Shown: positions 27,256-39,599, numbered from the stretch's first letter. The stretch: 64,000 nucleotides of DNA from Aphis gossypii (GCF_020184175.1 NC_065533.1:45732351-45796350); one strand, 5' to 3'. The notes: generated by a model from the sequence alone, not told the origin. Translations and numbers: made by a program.

Positions 27256-29774
27256 ATAATAATATAAGATAAAATTAGGGTCCGAAGTTTTAGGTTCAAA
27301 AAGAGATAAAAAATAAATAGTATAATGGAAATTAATTTGTTAAAACCATGAACTAATTAATCACTTATTTACAACTTTAATTTTTTTTTATTTTTTTTTT
27401 CTAAAGGAAGGTTTACTAAAAATCTGAATATTTTAAGTCCATAGTCAATAAAATAAGCAAATAAGATTATAATGATACAAGTATGATGTATAAGACTAAG
27501 TAAAAGGATAGGAGATGGAAAGATGTTCATAGGTGGCACCCGGGGAATTAATTATTTATGTTATTACATTATGTAAAATGAAGTTTTATCCATAAATTAA
27601 GAATTGTTATTTATATACTCTATTTATAATTATACCTACATTGCTTTTAATAAAAAAAAATGCAATTGTATATTTTTAAAGTTTTCATGAATAAGGTACA
27701 AAATATTGTAAAATTAAAAACTAATATTAAAATAGAACATAAAATCATTATAAGGTGAAGGAAAGTTTTTTATTTTATTTTATTTTAATTTGTAAAGGTA
27801 AATTAAATTGTAAATTAAAATTATGATTATAATAATTGAATGAAAAATTTACAAGTATTTTGTTCTTAAAATTTACAAAATATTTAAAGACATACGAAGT
27901 TTTAAATATAACACAAAATATTACCTAATCCATTGTAAAATATATTTAAATACTTAAAATAAAGTTTTTCTAGTAAATTGTGTTGAACAATTCATATTGT
28001 TTACTTTTCAAAACTGCACATACCATAAATGATGTGTAAAAACTTCAACATCCGGATCCTAGTTAAATATTTTATTTTCTATGAACATTTTTTAAAAGAT
28101 TAGTGAGTGAAAATTAAAAAATAATTATAAATACTATTAACTTGTAACATTTATAATATTGAAAAAAAAATAAAACAAATAATTTTTGAGTTTTTTCTCA
28201 TTATCAACGACCATAGTATATAGTTATATTTTTATATGATCCCATACCTAGTGTCAGGTCAACAAATATACCACCTGAGAGCAGATTTTAAAATGCCACT
28301 AGGTATCCATGTATAATGTACCGATGTACCCATCATAAAAAATTATTATATTAAAAAAAAAAAACCGTTAAATTAGTTTAATAAATATATAATATAATAT
28401 TATAATGTATTTATAAATATATCGTAACATGACTATATTTTTTTTTAACTTAGTACAAAAGCTAGTCGTTGACTTGCAGTTTTTAGTCCAGCGGACCTTG
28501 GCAGATGACAATTAATTGTATGAGTGGCTATTATAGGTTTTATTAAACAATGCGCTCACATTTAATTTAATAGTTCAAATAGATGATCAGATGATCTACT
28601 TAACAATTTGTGTTTTGTCTCAAACTGTCGATCGCGCGTCAAAATCAAAGTTTTGCACAATTATTGCGCAACTGAAAGTTGCCTGTCTACGACTAACCAG
28701 TAAGTAGTAGGTAATAGGTATACACATTTTCAATTTTTGGAATTATCAATTTTTTCTAGCTATTTTGTATTTGTAACTATAGTTTAATAACAAGTTTAAA
28801 AAATATATTACAATATAATATATTTAATTTTTTTCATTATTTAAGAGGACCAATTAAGAAGAAAAATTGTTATATTGTTTTAATTATACCTATATATTTT
28901 TTTTTGCTTATGTTTTTACTTTTTCGAAGAACAAAATTTTAGGTGTCTGAGAAATAATTAGTTAATCTTTTTTATTTGTATCCTTAGTTCTTTAAACATA
29001 AATCAGCACATTAATTAACTTTATGCGTTTTCCACTGTTAAACAATATTCAGCTCGTTTAATTTTTAGTCAATAGATTTAAATGATTTGATGAAACCACG
29101 ACTACGAGAGACAATAGTCGATAGTGTAATAAAAACAATTGTATTGGTAATACACAAATAAAACTTATAAACATATTATAATATCTATTAATAGTTATAA
29201 ATAATATAATATAGCCATAATATAGAGAATACAACAAATGCAATTATGTGTCAATTATTAATGCTGTAAATATATTATTGTATACAATTTTATAATCGAA
29301 AACAATACGAACGAAAATAAAAATGTGTCATCATGTCGATCCGAACGATATAAATATGGTTTTTCCAATAGCACAGTGAACACTCAGTGACACGATAACT
29401 AATTCTATGGTAGGCGGTATAATAATAATATAATTATTATGTTATGTTATTAATATTATTCGTTATGCAAAGTTTTCAATAACTAATAATTATTCCTAAA
29501 AATATTTTATGTTCAATAGCTTTATGAGGAAAAAGCAAGATTTGTTCTCCACTCTTATTAATTAGAAAACTGTGAATTATATAAAATTTTAATATTTTTA
29601 AGAAACCTTTAGGTTTTAAATAAATAAATGAAATGGTATGTCAGTCAATCAAGCTTTTCTCACATATCTCCAAGAAAATGTGAAAGACGAGACTGTGAGA
29701 GTGTACTAAAAATTAAATTAATTACTATATAATGAACAAATTAATTATTTTAAACTTCAATGTACTTCAAATTA

Positions 29775-30201
29775 AGAGGACGTCATACCTGCATAAGCAT
29801 AATGCATATGTTGTCTCCGTCTTACACACGTTAACGCGTTTAAACAGTCTGAGTAGAACTCACTCAATTTTGGTTTTAGTGTAAATATATCTATTATAAA
29901 ATTGAATTGTGACAATATTTCTGATCGCAAGACGCAGCGTTTCAAATTTAAATTTTGAAAAGTTAACGGTCATTTAAAAATGTTGACATTTTCGCTATTT
30001 CTATTATAATGGACGTTGTATTGTGGATAATGGAAAAAAACGCAGCTTCTTGCCCTCAGAAATATTGTTACAATTCAACTTTATAATAGGTATATTTACT
30101 CTAGAACAAAAATTGAGCGAGTTCTACTCAGACTGCTTAAACGCGTTTTGTCTGTCATAGGTGTGTAAGACGGAGACACGTGCGGGGGTACGACGTCCTC
30201 T
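29775..30201. mobile_element. MITE with long TIRs, TA-flanked (copy 1)
   Basis: Starts AGAGGACGTCATACC and ends with GGTACGACGTCCTCT; long imperfect inverted arms follow, including GTTGTCTCCGTCTTACACAC against GTGTGTAAGACGGAGACA and an arm pair around CGTTTAAACAGTCTGAGTAG. TA lies at both borders, as for Tc1/mariner-type insertions. The same family occurs at 36378. It has no coding capacity. Confidence 0.75.
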
Positions 30202-32048
30202 TATAACCATGTTATTATAATACGAGGAGACACGAAATGAATACTGCTGAAATTAACAAACGTATGTATAATAATAATTTATACTCAAAAATAATACGAA
30301 AATAGAAATGTGTCGGTTCATGTGCTATTTTTAAGGTCTTCCCAAGATAAAGAAACACACTAACACACTGACGCGGTACCATTTCCGCGGGCGATACACG
30401 CATAATGTGTAATGAATATTATTTGAACATAAAATATTGTTATATAATATTATTTATTATATATAACTACTGCAGAAACTATTTACTATTTCACCTGTCA
30501 ATATTTTTTCCTAACTGCGGCTATCGGGGCATTTCCGGACAAAAAATGTGTAACTACCCATTGATATTGAACTATTATATATTTTTTTCAATATTTAAAT
30601 TTTTCAGCCACAGACTAAAACTTCTTCGAACAAATATTTTTTTTTTTGAAAAATTATAATATTAAGGTGTTAAAATAAAACAGTAAGTAAACTGTAAACT
30701 ATAAAAATGATAAGATGTTATTTGTGTTTGAAAGTACATTTTATGGTAGAAAAAAATATGCTTTAAACTTCAACTTCAACATATTTTCCGTCAGAAGAAT
30801 GTATCTAGTTCATACTTAGAGGATCAAAGTCAAATTTCCCATTTATTTTGCTAGGAATTTAAAACTATTGCCTTTTGGCGTCAATAATAATAAACTATTT
30901 AAACTATACGACTGATGAAACGCAATGCAATTTCATTCTAAATGAATAATAACATATTATATGATATAGTATAGTAATAATAACGTTTATAAAAGTCGTA
31001 TTTACACACGTGCCATATTTTATTTTATATTATATTATGATAGTCTTGTTCTGACTTGAAACAATTTTGTGATTAAGATGAAGTTAAAACAATACGGTTG
31101 TTAGCGATTAAAGTATATATTTATCTAATCCCGGTACATCCGCTTTATTGTGTGATCAAGATACGTTTTCCCTGCTGCGTCCAGACGCACTGCTATATTT
31201 TCCAACGTGCTGCGTTAAACACAAGTAAGAAAACAGTCACATATAAAATGCTTGTATCTATAGTAACAATGCGTCTGATGCTGCATTTGGACTCTGCGAT
31301 AATCTTTCGCCTCACTTTTTTAATATATATTATAGACAATAATATATATAGCCACATAGATATAGGTAAATATATATCATATCTACCTGCAAATGAACAA
31401 CTGTATAATGTTCTAAAATGTTTAAGTACGAAAATAAAAAAGCAGAAACAAATTGTTTTGCCTTATACTGTACCTACCTAGTACCTACATTATAATATCA
31501 TCTTTGGTTCCAAAAAATGCAATATATTTTTTTCTGCATTCTGATTTCACTATTTGCGCCGTTTGATTAAAACCAACAGAGTATAGTATACATATTATTA
31601 AGGCCAATAAAAACATTAAAAACGTCCGAGTTAAAAATTATAATAAATTATTTTGTTTGTTAAATGATTTGATAAAATTTATCTTGGTCATTTGTGGATT
31701 ATAGAATTTGGCCGATGTTATGTATAATATAATATAATATAATTGGAAAGAAGTTATCGTAGAAATGTAATTATATGTCCAAACTCCAAAAACATTGTTT
31801 CTTTTTCGACAATGAAATAATAAATATGTATACTGATTATTAATGTGACATTAAATTCGATAATCTACAACAAACATGATTTTGTTGAAAAGAAAAATTT
31901 AAATAAAAAACTTTTTTAATATCACTGTTACCGATCTTACAATATTATTGGCAGTTATCGGCAACGACTCGCATATTGTGTTGAAGACAGGAGCGAAGTG
32001 GGTTACCCAAATGACCAAATATATATATTATATAGCACGTTAATGGTG

Positions 32049-32140
32049 AAATGGTGAAATGGAGGCTTAAAAATGAAGATGACAAGTGTGACTGTGGTGA
32101 ACGCCAGACAGATGAACACTTGCTCATCTGTGCAAGTTAA
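32049..32140 (+). mobile_element. LINE 3' remnant (end of reverse-transcriptase ORF)
   Basis: A + strand frame reads WRLKNEDDKCDCGERQTDEH then LLICAS and stop. The Cys-x-Cys...His...Cys pattern with a preceding Trp is the usual carboxy end of jockey- and RTE-like LINE polyproteins. It is short and isolated, so it is an old fragment. Similar coding-like sequence may extend a little upstream. Confidence 0.5.
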
Positions 32141-32833
32141 ATTATTTAAATAACCCTGAATGTGAATTATTGGCAAACATAGCCGGACACGAGAAGAGAA
32201 GAAGCACGTTAATTAGAATACGGGACATACGTAACACTAATAAAATATAATATATTGTATAATAAACAAAATAATAATAATAATTATAGGGCGCCCCGGA
32301 AATAATTAAGCCTCGGATTTTGATGCAAAGGCATCTTTTTTTCTAGAGTTTTAAAACGCTGACCTTTATGTATAAAATGTGTTTTGGCTGTTTTGGTTGA
32401 TACTGATTATTATGAAGTAATTTTTTTTTTTGCATTTTTAAACGATTTAAGTGCATTTTCTTAGTTTTTAGAGCATTTTTCACAATTACTCTTAAAAATT
32501 AAAATTAACGAAAATTGTTACGATTAACACTTGACTTTCGGCAACTACCAACGGTACAAATAATAAATTATACAGCACGAGTTAAAAATAAAATATACAT
32601 TTTTTTTTCAATTTTTAAGCTATAATAATATAATTTAAATGCATTCTTTGAGTTTTTAAGTAATTTTAGTATATATTTTAGTTATACACTAGGGCCCTAG
32701 GTGAATAGTTCTCGCGTAGACGTAATTATAATATTTACCGCGAACTAAAAATAGCTTGCTCGTTATAAAATAGCTTTTGTATTAATATAATTATATTGTA
32801 TTAGATTAGATCACTTAAGACTACACTTAAAGT

Positions 32834-32973
32834 CAGAGCCTGATCAAGGAGTTGGTCACTAGTAGGCTAGAGTGGATTTGGCGTCCCTATGTTCTACATT
32901 AGGAAAAAAAATTATTTTGAGGCGTCTCCAATTTAACCATTGGCCGATACGCCTATTGGTTAATCAGGCCCTG
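32834..32973. mobile_element. hAT-like MITE, 140 bp
   Basis: Begins CAGAGCCTGATCAAG and ends TTAATCAGGCCCTG, imperfect inverted copies with the CAG(G/A)GCCTGAT ends seen in hAT-type MITEs. No clean 8-bp duplication was found at the borders. Confidence 0.5.
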
Positions 32974-33017
32974 CTGTGAGAGGATAAATCGCGACTACCG
33001 TCTGCGACTGATGGTTC

Positions 33018-33089
33018 AACATTCGCCCAAGACGGCTAAAATTAAACACGTTGTTTTGACCGAATCTATTCACACTGTGGGCGAATGTT
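33018..33089. repeat. Foldback with 12-bp perfect stem
   Basis: AACATTCGCCCA at 33018-33029 pairs with TGGGCGAATGTT at 33078-33089, leaving a loop of 48 bases. It could form a hairpin or be the ends of a small element; its role is unknown. Confidence 0.5.
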
Positions 33090-33649
33090 CGCACGAGATA
33101 AATAACGACGATCTGGAGCGAATTTTAACCGCGTAATATTATAGTCACACAGAGAGCTTTATGTTCTAACGAATAAAGTTGCGTACACGCGCAAACTGTT
33201 CGCCTATTGAGTAAGGGCCTTCGTTATTTTTACCGATAAAATTATAGTAACTACCTTTCCGGTAACCGAAAATAATAATGTTTAATTTCGGGAATCGTGA
33301 TTTCAAATTTCCATTAAAAATATTATATAAAATGATCGTATTGTATAACATTAATAATATATTATAATGTTGAAATTACAAAATATAATTCCATAGAATT
33401 ATTATACGTATACCCACGTGTACATTTTATTGGTACCTACTTACCTACATATTATTTGTAGAATTGTGAGTACCTATTACTACTTACTATTAGTATTGAT
33501 TATATATAGTATTGTATAGTTCACTATAATAATATAATCAATGCTATTAGTGATAGTACTATTGTAGAACAACTACAGTATGTTGTATATATTATTATAT
33601 TGGGTTATAGTGCTTATGGATATCCCGATAAGGCGATATGATATCCAGA

Positions 33650-33755
33650 CAATTATTATAGTCGTCGCTCGTCACTCGTCAGTCGTCGGTGCGGATTGCG
33701 GAACGCGAAGTGTGGATTTCTGGTGATGAATTAACATTTTGAGCTAATTTACATC
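33650..33755 (+). promoter_or_regulatory. Candidate transcription start and 5' noncoding exon
   Basis: A short GC-richer stretch with a TCAGT initiator-like word near 33679 and repeated GTCGTC runs up to a strong donor, CATCAA followed by GTAAGT near 33756. This is how a 5' noncoding exon would look. It may belong to the PWWP gene as an alternative start or to an unannotated transcript. Confidence 0.3.
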
Positions 33756-34599
33756 AAGTAAGTTAATAAATTACAAAGTTTATCGATGACTTATTCTATA
33801 CAATTATTGTTCAAAATATATTGTTATATTATAATATAAATTTAACTTTTTTTTTTTTATTTGAAAAGCATTTAAATTAATAGCAGTTAAAAGAACTGAA
33901 GCAATTTATATTTTATATCAATTTTAAATGTTTAGATCAATAAGCCAAAGACAAACATAATAATTATAATATAAAATACTATATTATGAACATTTAGTAT
34001 AGCAGCTTGATTTTAATTTTGAAAATCGAGTTTAGTTTATATTTACTTTTTTCATTCCACAAGACGTAAAATACGATAAGTTGACGAGTATGAGTTATTT
34101 TTAGAAAATAATTAATTCGTCGTAATATTTTACAGTGTTTTTCTAATACTTGGAATTATTCGTCAACTATATTGAACAAAAATAGTTATTTACAATAAAA
34201 TTCGTGCTGAAGAACCCGAAGCAAAATATTTTCGAAGTAAGTATTGGCTTGAACAAAATTTTGAGTATTTTTTATACGCTTTTTAGTAGTCTAGTACCCC
34301 TATAATTTTTTACAACACTGCGGCGTTCGACAGTAATATTGTTTTTATTTGAAAACACGTGCTTACTATATCATAATAATAATAATAATAATTGTCATGA
34401 CTGTACCGCAACGTTTATACCATCATATTTCATTATCTTACGCCTTCGGTAGGTTATCCCGACGGGAATTCTACGGAATCGCACACGATACGGCTTTGCC
34501 TATTATTAATAATCGTGTGGACAATCGGGATTCGATCGTTTACCAATATTAATGCTTCGGCTGTGACTCGCAAGTCGTAAATTTCTATTCGTGTACACT

Positions 34600-35371
34600 A
34601 AATACAATAAGTCCAAGTCCCCTTCCCAACCGCTCCCGCCCTCAAACAACAAGTCTCTTTCGGATCGCGTCGGTAACACACACCAACACACACGCACACA
34701 CACACACAAACCAACACACACAAACACACACACACACACACACACACACCACCACCACCGACGAAAACCTGATGGTCGGCATGGACCTTATACCCATTAC
34801 TCGCGGACGGAGTATCGCTGATTAGCGGGGTCTGGTGGTGCGGGGTTGGGGGGTGCAGCTGCAGTCATTGTCGGGTTGTGCAGTTACGGGCGGGGTTGGG
34901 TGGTGCGGCAAATGGCACAATGGGCCTCGGCCGTCGTCGCCGTTTGTTCTCCTCACATGGTCGCTCTCCGCCCGCCCGATTGTCGTTTCTCGTAATCACG
35001 TCTCTTTCGCGCGCACTCTTATCGCGTCGTCCGTTCCGATCAGTCATCCGTCCGCTCCACGTCCGGTCATTGTGTTGCGGCGTTTAAATTTCTGACGTCC
35101 GAGCGGGTTTTTTTTTCGCTCTCTTGGCCGTTCCATTCGTCATTGTTGTTGGCCGTTTTACATCGCCGTCGCTCACAGGTACATAATATTTTAATTATCA
35201 TTAATAATTATATTGTCATAATTGTGTGTTGTAATATCAGTCGCCGCACCGTTGACGACTCGTGCTCGACGTGTATTGTAATAATAGGTCAGTCATTAAT
35301 ATCGTTACTGTCGGGCAGGTCCGGGTTTCGGGAGATAAACTGATAATAATATGAAATTACGAACGCGCACG
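34600..35371 (+). promoter_or_regulatory. GC-rich promoter region and 5' UTR exon of the PWWP gene
   Basis: GC- and CpG-rich DNA with a pyrimidine-rich leader lies upstream of the PWWP start codon. Two good donors follow it: CTCACAG/GTACAT at 35179 and GCACG/GTAAGT at 35372. Either can be joined to the acceptor at 39221-39222, which lies 13 bases before the start codon. The assignment to the PWWP gene is by position. Confidence 0.5.
34676..34760. repeat. (CA)n microsatellite ending in (CAC)n
   Basis: An imperfect CA repeat of about 85 bases with interruptions (CCA, GCA, AAA) that passes into ACC triplets, just upstream of the GC-rich promoter region. Confidence 0.9.
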
Positions 35372-36377
35372 GTAAGTCCGGACGGATAACGCTTACCGTT
35401 CATATTATATTCTTACGCCGATCCTAACGTGGATCCTAACCTGGCGCGTAAAAGCTGCTCTTCGAATATAGCAGTGTGTTACTCGCGACGAGCGTGTAAA
35501 CGCCGTTCACACTGTGCGATATTATATTATAGTCGTGTCGGCTTCTATTTTTTTTTTTTTTTTTAAATTGTCTAGACTCTGAAATAACCGTATAGCCCAT
35601 ATCTTAGCCCTTAGGTAGTGTGTAGTGATAATAATGTGCTTGGCATTTGGTGTAGGCGGTTTCTAAACATTCTCCTTTGGTGTATGTGACGGGCGATTTG
35701 CGCCGGACGACGTTATCAACACTATCTGTGCTGCGTAAACCGTTATCACAAGCTGATGATAATAAATACCTATTATTATTATTATTGTTATTTTGCTTAG
35801 AGTCGTCGAACGCTCTTGCTCAATGGACTCGTTCGTTGTAGGTATAATATAATATTATTATTTTTTATAGTCGTACGTCAGCCGCTGCCGCCGTGATTTG
35901 TTTTTTACAAATACCCCCTTTTAGATATTTTTTCGGATTATGATACAATAATACTTAAATTATCATTTTTTTACATTTTAAACGTCATGTTTGTTTATTT
36001 GTTCTCTGTATATTTTCTTACTGGTACCGATTGAATCTTCAGCCGAGTTGTACAGATAATGGATGTGGGTATTTGATCAATTATTATTTCTATTGCCTAG
36101 CTTTGGCTTGGTTATGATGTTTGTTTATTGTGCTTGGACTCTTGCTGAGCAATTGAAAAATTTTCAAGTACGGAGTTCTATTCTAAACGTCTGTTTTTAA
36201 AACAATGACAGGTATGTCACAACATTGGAATTAACTCGGTTAACACAGCAGTCAGCACTTACTTAGTTTCTATAATATTTAGGTAGTTTGTACTCTTGGT
36301 AGTTAGTGAAAACAATCCATTGTTTAAATGGCTGCTTTTTTTTTTATTGAATTCACTATGACATTTTTTGTTCCTTA

Positions 36378-36807
36378 AGAGGACGACGTACCCGCATGTA
36401 TTGTCTCTCCGTCTTACACCCGTAAGACATGGCAAATTTTCGTTCACCAGTTTCAAAAGTATGCTGTTAGTTTTGATATTAGAGTGAATTCTTATATAAT
36501 TTAAAAGTAAAATTATTATTTAGTGCCCCACATAGTCTTTTATTGTTACTACTATTTTCAAGTAACTTATGATCATTTTAAAATGTAGAGTTTCAAAAAG
36601 GTCATAACTTACTTAAAAATAATAAGAGGTATCAATTAAAGGCTACTTTGGGCCCTAGATAATAATCTTACCTTTAAATTATATAATAGGCCAATTCACT
36701 CTAATATCAAAACTAATAGCATACTTTTGAAACTGGTGAATGAAAATTTGCTGTCGTATGTGTGTAAGACTGAGACAACCACAACACATGGGGGTATGAC
36801 GTCCTTT
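36378..36807. mobile_element. MITE with long TIRs, TA-flanked (copy 2)
   Basis: Begins AGAGGACGACGTACCC and ends with the inverted GGGGTATGACGTCCTTT; arms continue with GTCTTACACCC against GTGTGTAAGACTG and with TTTCAAAAGTATGCTGTTAG against its complement near 36715-36737. TA lies at both borders. Same family and length (about 430 bases) as the copy at 29775, although the inner halves differ. Confidence 0.75.
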
Positions 36808-37362
36808 TAAAATAATAACTATTATTTTTATTAAATACATAAATATTAAAATTACAAATAATGCATAGTTCCTATATTGATAATGACTAAAGACAAAATT
36901 ATAATTATAAATATGGTTTTATATTAAAACGAAACCTAAATAAAATTGTATGAAAATGTACAATTTAATTTGTTTGGACGAGTTAATAAAAATTCTTAGT
37001 GTAAGCTTAAATTTGTTTCATTTTTATATTGGTATTATATAATTTCCAATTACCTACCTATTTTCTATAAATCTATAAAACTCTTATATACCTACTATTA
37101 TTGTGTTCATTAAATTCATGTAGGTGTTGGTAACTAATTGATAGTTATCAATTTGACAATATGTTAGTACCTACAAAGTTTAATGAAAATTAAAGAACAA
37201 ATAATTTTGACCATTAATACCAATGATACTTCTCCTAGGTTAAATACTTATATAGTTTTGAGATGATGAATTTGTTTATATATTTAGTAAAGAGATTTTA
37301 TTATATTGCATAATATTTTCTATTTTAGCGGTTTGTAGTTTTGTCATAAATTCATATTCACC

Positions 37363-37766
37363 TGTAACATTGGTTACATCCTATATATATAAATTAGACA
37401 CAAAACACACACACACTATAGAATTGCCCAAGGTCCAATACAAAATATACACACTCGACACTTTTCTACCCGTACACATTATTATTATAATTAAATTGAC
37501 ACACCGCCTTCAGTTCGGCAACATTCATCAACAGGAACGAACTCACTTATTAACAGCCATCTAAAATCTACCTGTTTAAGTAAAGTATAATTATTTTAAT
37601 ATATGAATTTATAAAGAACTTTAAACCAAACGTGTCTTATTGTTATGAATAAAATAATACCTCATACACTGCTCTAACCCCCAGCTACGGAAAACTTATC
37701 CATAAGGAATAGAAAACCTTCCCTGGATAACTATTATCGTAATAAGGTTCCCCCGACCACGTTACA
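37363..37766 (+). repeat. LTR, left copy
   Basis: 404 bases, TG...CA ends with inner inverted TGTAAC/GTTACA. TATA-like CTATATATATAAA near the start and AATAAA at 37648-37653 give the expected order of U3/R signals. Confidence 0.8.
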
Positions 37767-37770
37767 TAAT

Positions 37771-37788
37771 TGGTGGAGGCGCCGAAGC
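37771..37788 (+). other. Putative primer-binding site
   Basis: TGGTGGAGGCGCCGAAGC begins four bases after the LTR. The initial TGG complements the CCA end of a tRNA. The tRNA species was not identified. The inverted copy lies at about 38163-38180. Confidence 0.5.
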
Positions 37789-38184
37789 TTTGGACACGTA
37801 TATGTACAAAGTTATCAATAACATTGGATTCGGTTTGGTTTAAAGATCTTGGTGTTAGTAACGTAGTTATTAAATAAATAATTTTTTATGTAAAAGAAAA
37901 ATACGGTTTTGTGGCCAATGAAAGCCGTGCATTTTATTTTAAAATAAAAAATAAAAATTTTTTTTTATTAAATAAACTATATATAAAAGAAAATTTTTAT
38001 TTTTTATTTTAAAATAAAATGCACGGCTTTCATTGGCCACAAAACCGTATTTTTCTTTTACATAAAAAATTATTTATTTAATAACTACGTTACTAACACC
38101 AAGATCTTTAAACCAAACCGAATCCAATGTTATTGATAACTTTGTACATATACGTGTCCAAAGCTTCGGCGCCTCCACCAATTA

Positions 38185-38587
38185 TGTAACGTGGTCGGGG
38201 GACCTTATTACGATAATAGTTATCCAGGGAAGGTTTTCTATTCCTTATGGATAAGTTTTCCGTAGCTGGGGGTTAGAGCAGTGTATGAGGTATTATTTTA
38301 TTCATAACAATAAGACACGTTTGGTTTAAAGTTCTTTATAAATTCATATATTAAAATAATTATACTTTACTTAAACAGGTAGATTTTAGATGGCTGTTAA
38401 TAAGTGAGTTCGTTCCTGTTGATGAATGTTGCCGAACTGAAGGCGGTGTGTCAATTTAATTATAATAATAATGTGTACGGGTAGAAAAGTGTCGAGTGTG
38501 TATATTTTGTATTGGACCTTGGGCAATTCTATAGTGTGTGTGTGTTTTGTGTCTAATTTATATATATAGGATGTAACCAATGTTACA
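38185..38587 (-). repeat. LTR, right copy (inverted)
   Basis: 403 bases, reverse complement of the left LTR with one missing T in the tract before the CCCCC run. Its outer end is again the TGTAACATT end, so both outer borders of the insertion are the same LTR end. Confidence 0.8.
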
Positions 38588-39222
38588 CACCCTAACTTCG
38601 ATTATCTTATTTGTAACAGCCTTATTGAATTACTTATTCTGTTTAGATAAGATAAATGGACTTACCTAAAGTACTAATAAAATAAAAATTGTTGTTTATT
38701 TTTTTTAAAACTGTTGATTCTATATTATATTGTGGCATAAACCAGCCTTACTAACTTTACTCATCTTGCATGATTAAGTAACTGAGTGACCGATGCACTC
38801 ATGTAATTAAACAATCGTAATATAATATAATATAAATTGTATATTCATATTATACATAAATCTTTCATTGTATGCACAGTAATTTTTATATCATGCGTCA
38901 ATTATCATAATACTGTCAGCTCCCTCTATGATGGGTAAGATTTTAATACACAGGGTTGTTCTATGAGAATTAAGTCTGTATTTTTGGGATAAATGATTAG
39001 TAATGTATTATACATTGTTATAAATCGGCCATATATGTATAAAAATAATTTTAAGGTACATCTTGTTAGGTTCTATCATTGGATGACCTCCTTTTCATAT
39101 TTTTCTGTAAATAATAAATAAAGATATACCTAATACTAATTTAAATCAATACATTTTACACTTAAAATATATGCATAAGGTACACATTTAATTTATTGTT
39201 AAAAATTATATTTTTAATACAG

Positions 39223-39599
39223 ATCAAGAATTACAATGACTGACTCTATTGTGGATAATACATCAGACTGTCTAGAAAAAGATAAATTATCATGTTCAAC
39301 AAGTTCACCAGCTCCTGTTGATCATGACGTACTGGCCGATACATCTAATTTGGATGATAAGTCTGAATCATTGAGTAAAGAGTCTCCTATTAAGGAAAAA
39401 TCTCCTATTAAGGAAAAATCTCCTATTAAGGAAGAATCTATTGAAGATGTAAAACATGAATCTCCTACTTCTGAGAATGAAAAAAAAAACAATTTTGAGA
39501 TTGGTGATATTGTTTGGGCTAAAATTGGAAAATATCCATTTTGGCCTAGCATAGTCTGTATTGATCCAGATACCAATACTTACTTAAAAGGATCACTTG
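39223..39599 (+). CDS. PWWP gene exon 1 (coding start)
   Basis: Acceptor ACAG at 39219-39222, 13 bases of 5' UTR, ATG at 39236, donor GTAAGT at 39600. The acceptor directly upstream shows that the 5' UTR is split. It contains the SPIKEK repeats (18-base units at about 39383-39436) and the PFWP core of the PWWP domain. Coding part ends in phase 1. Confidence 0.9.

Larger units (their letters stand above)
24100..33600. other. Gene-poor AT-rich intergenic region
   Basis: Apart from the elements listed separately (27038, 29775, 32049, 32834, 33018) no exon or RNA gene was recognised. A frame of 127 codons at 31098-31481 has no family resemblance or codon bias and is not called. Confidence 0.5.
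37359..38591. mobile_element. Palindromic LTR retrotransposon product with 4-bp TSD
   Basis: Two copies of one LTR lie in opposite orientation: 37363-37766 on +, 38185-38587 on -. Each runs from TGTAACATTGG to CGTTACA. The + copy has a TATA stretch near 37382 and AATAAA at 37648, as an LTR should. Directly inside each LTR, after TAAT, comes TGGTGGAGGCGCCGAAGC, which looks like a tRNA primer-binding site. About 200 bases of leader follow and then the same leader inverted, with a spacer of about 30 AT-rich bases near 37975. Arms are nearly identical; the one difference I saw is a T in GGTTCCCCC. CACC flanks both outer ends (37359-37362, 38588-38591), so the whole palindrome entered as one unit through integrase. 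There is no gag or pol. It lies in the 5' intron of the PWWP gene. Confidence 0.85.

Noticed and set aside
31098..31481. Open frame of 127 codons with hydrophobic stretches
   Set aside because: It lacks an ATG start, codon bias, splice context and family resemblance; it is probably chance, with a GC-richer stretch that avoids TA-rich stops.
31945..32127. Minus-strand frame over the LINE remnant
   Set aside because: The + strand has the Cys-x-Cys LINE end; the minus frame has no match.
34506..34821. Frames rich in Cys/Val or Thr/His
   Set aside because: Translations of the CA microsatellite.
36378..36807. piggyBac-type MITE with TTAA target
   Set aside because: TTAA is visible at left borders, but the right borders fit a TA duplication better (TA at both ends of both copies).
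37370..38580. Two identical 64-residue open frames on opposite strands
   Set aside because: They are the same stretch of the inverted LTR read on each strand, not genes.
39322..39576. Minus-strand frame over the first PWWP coding exon
   Set aside because: Antisense shadow of a well-supported exon.
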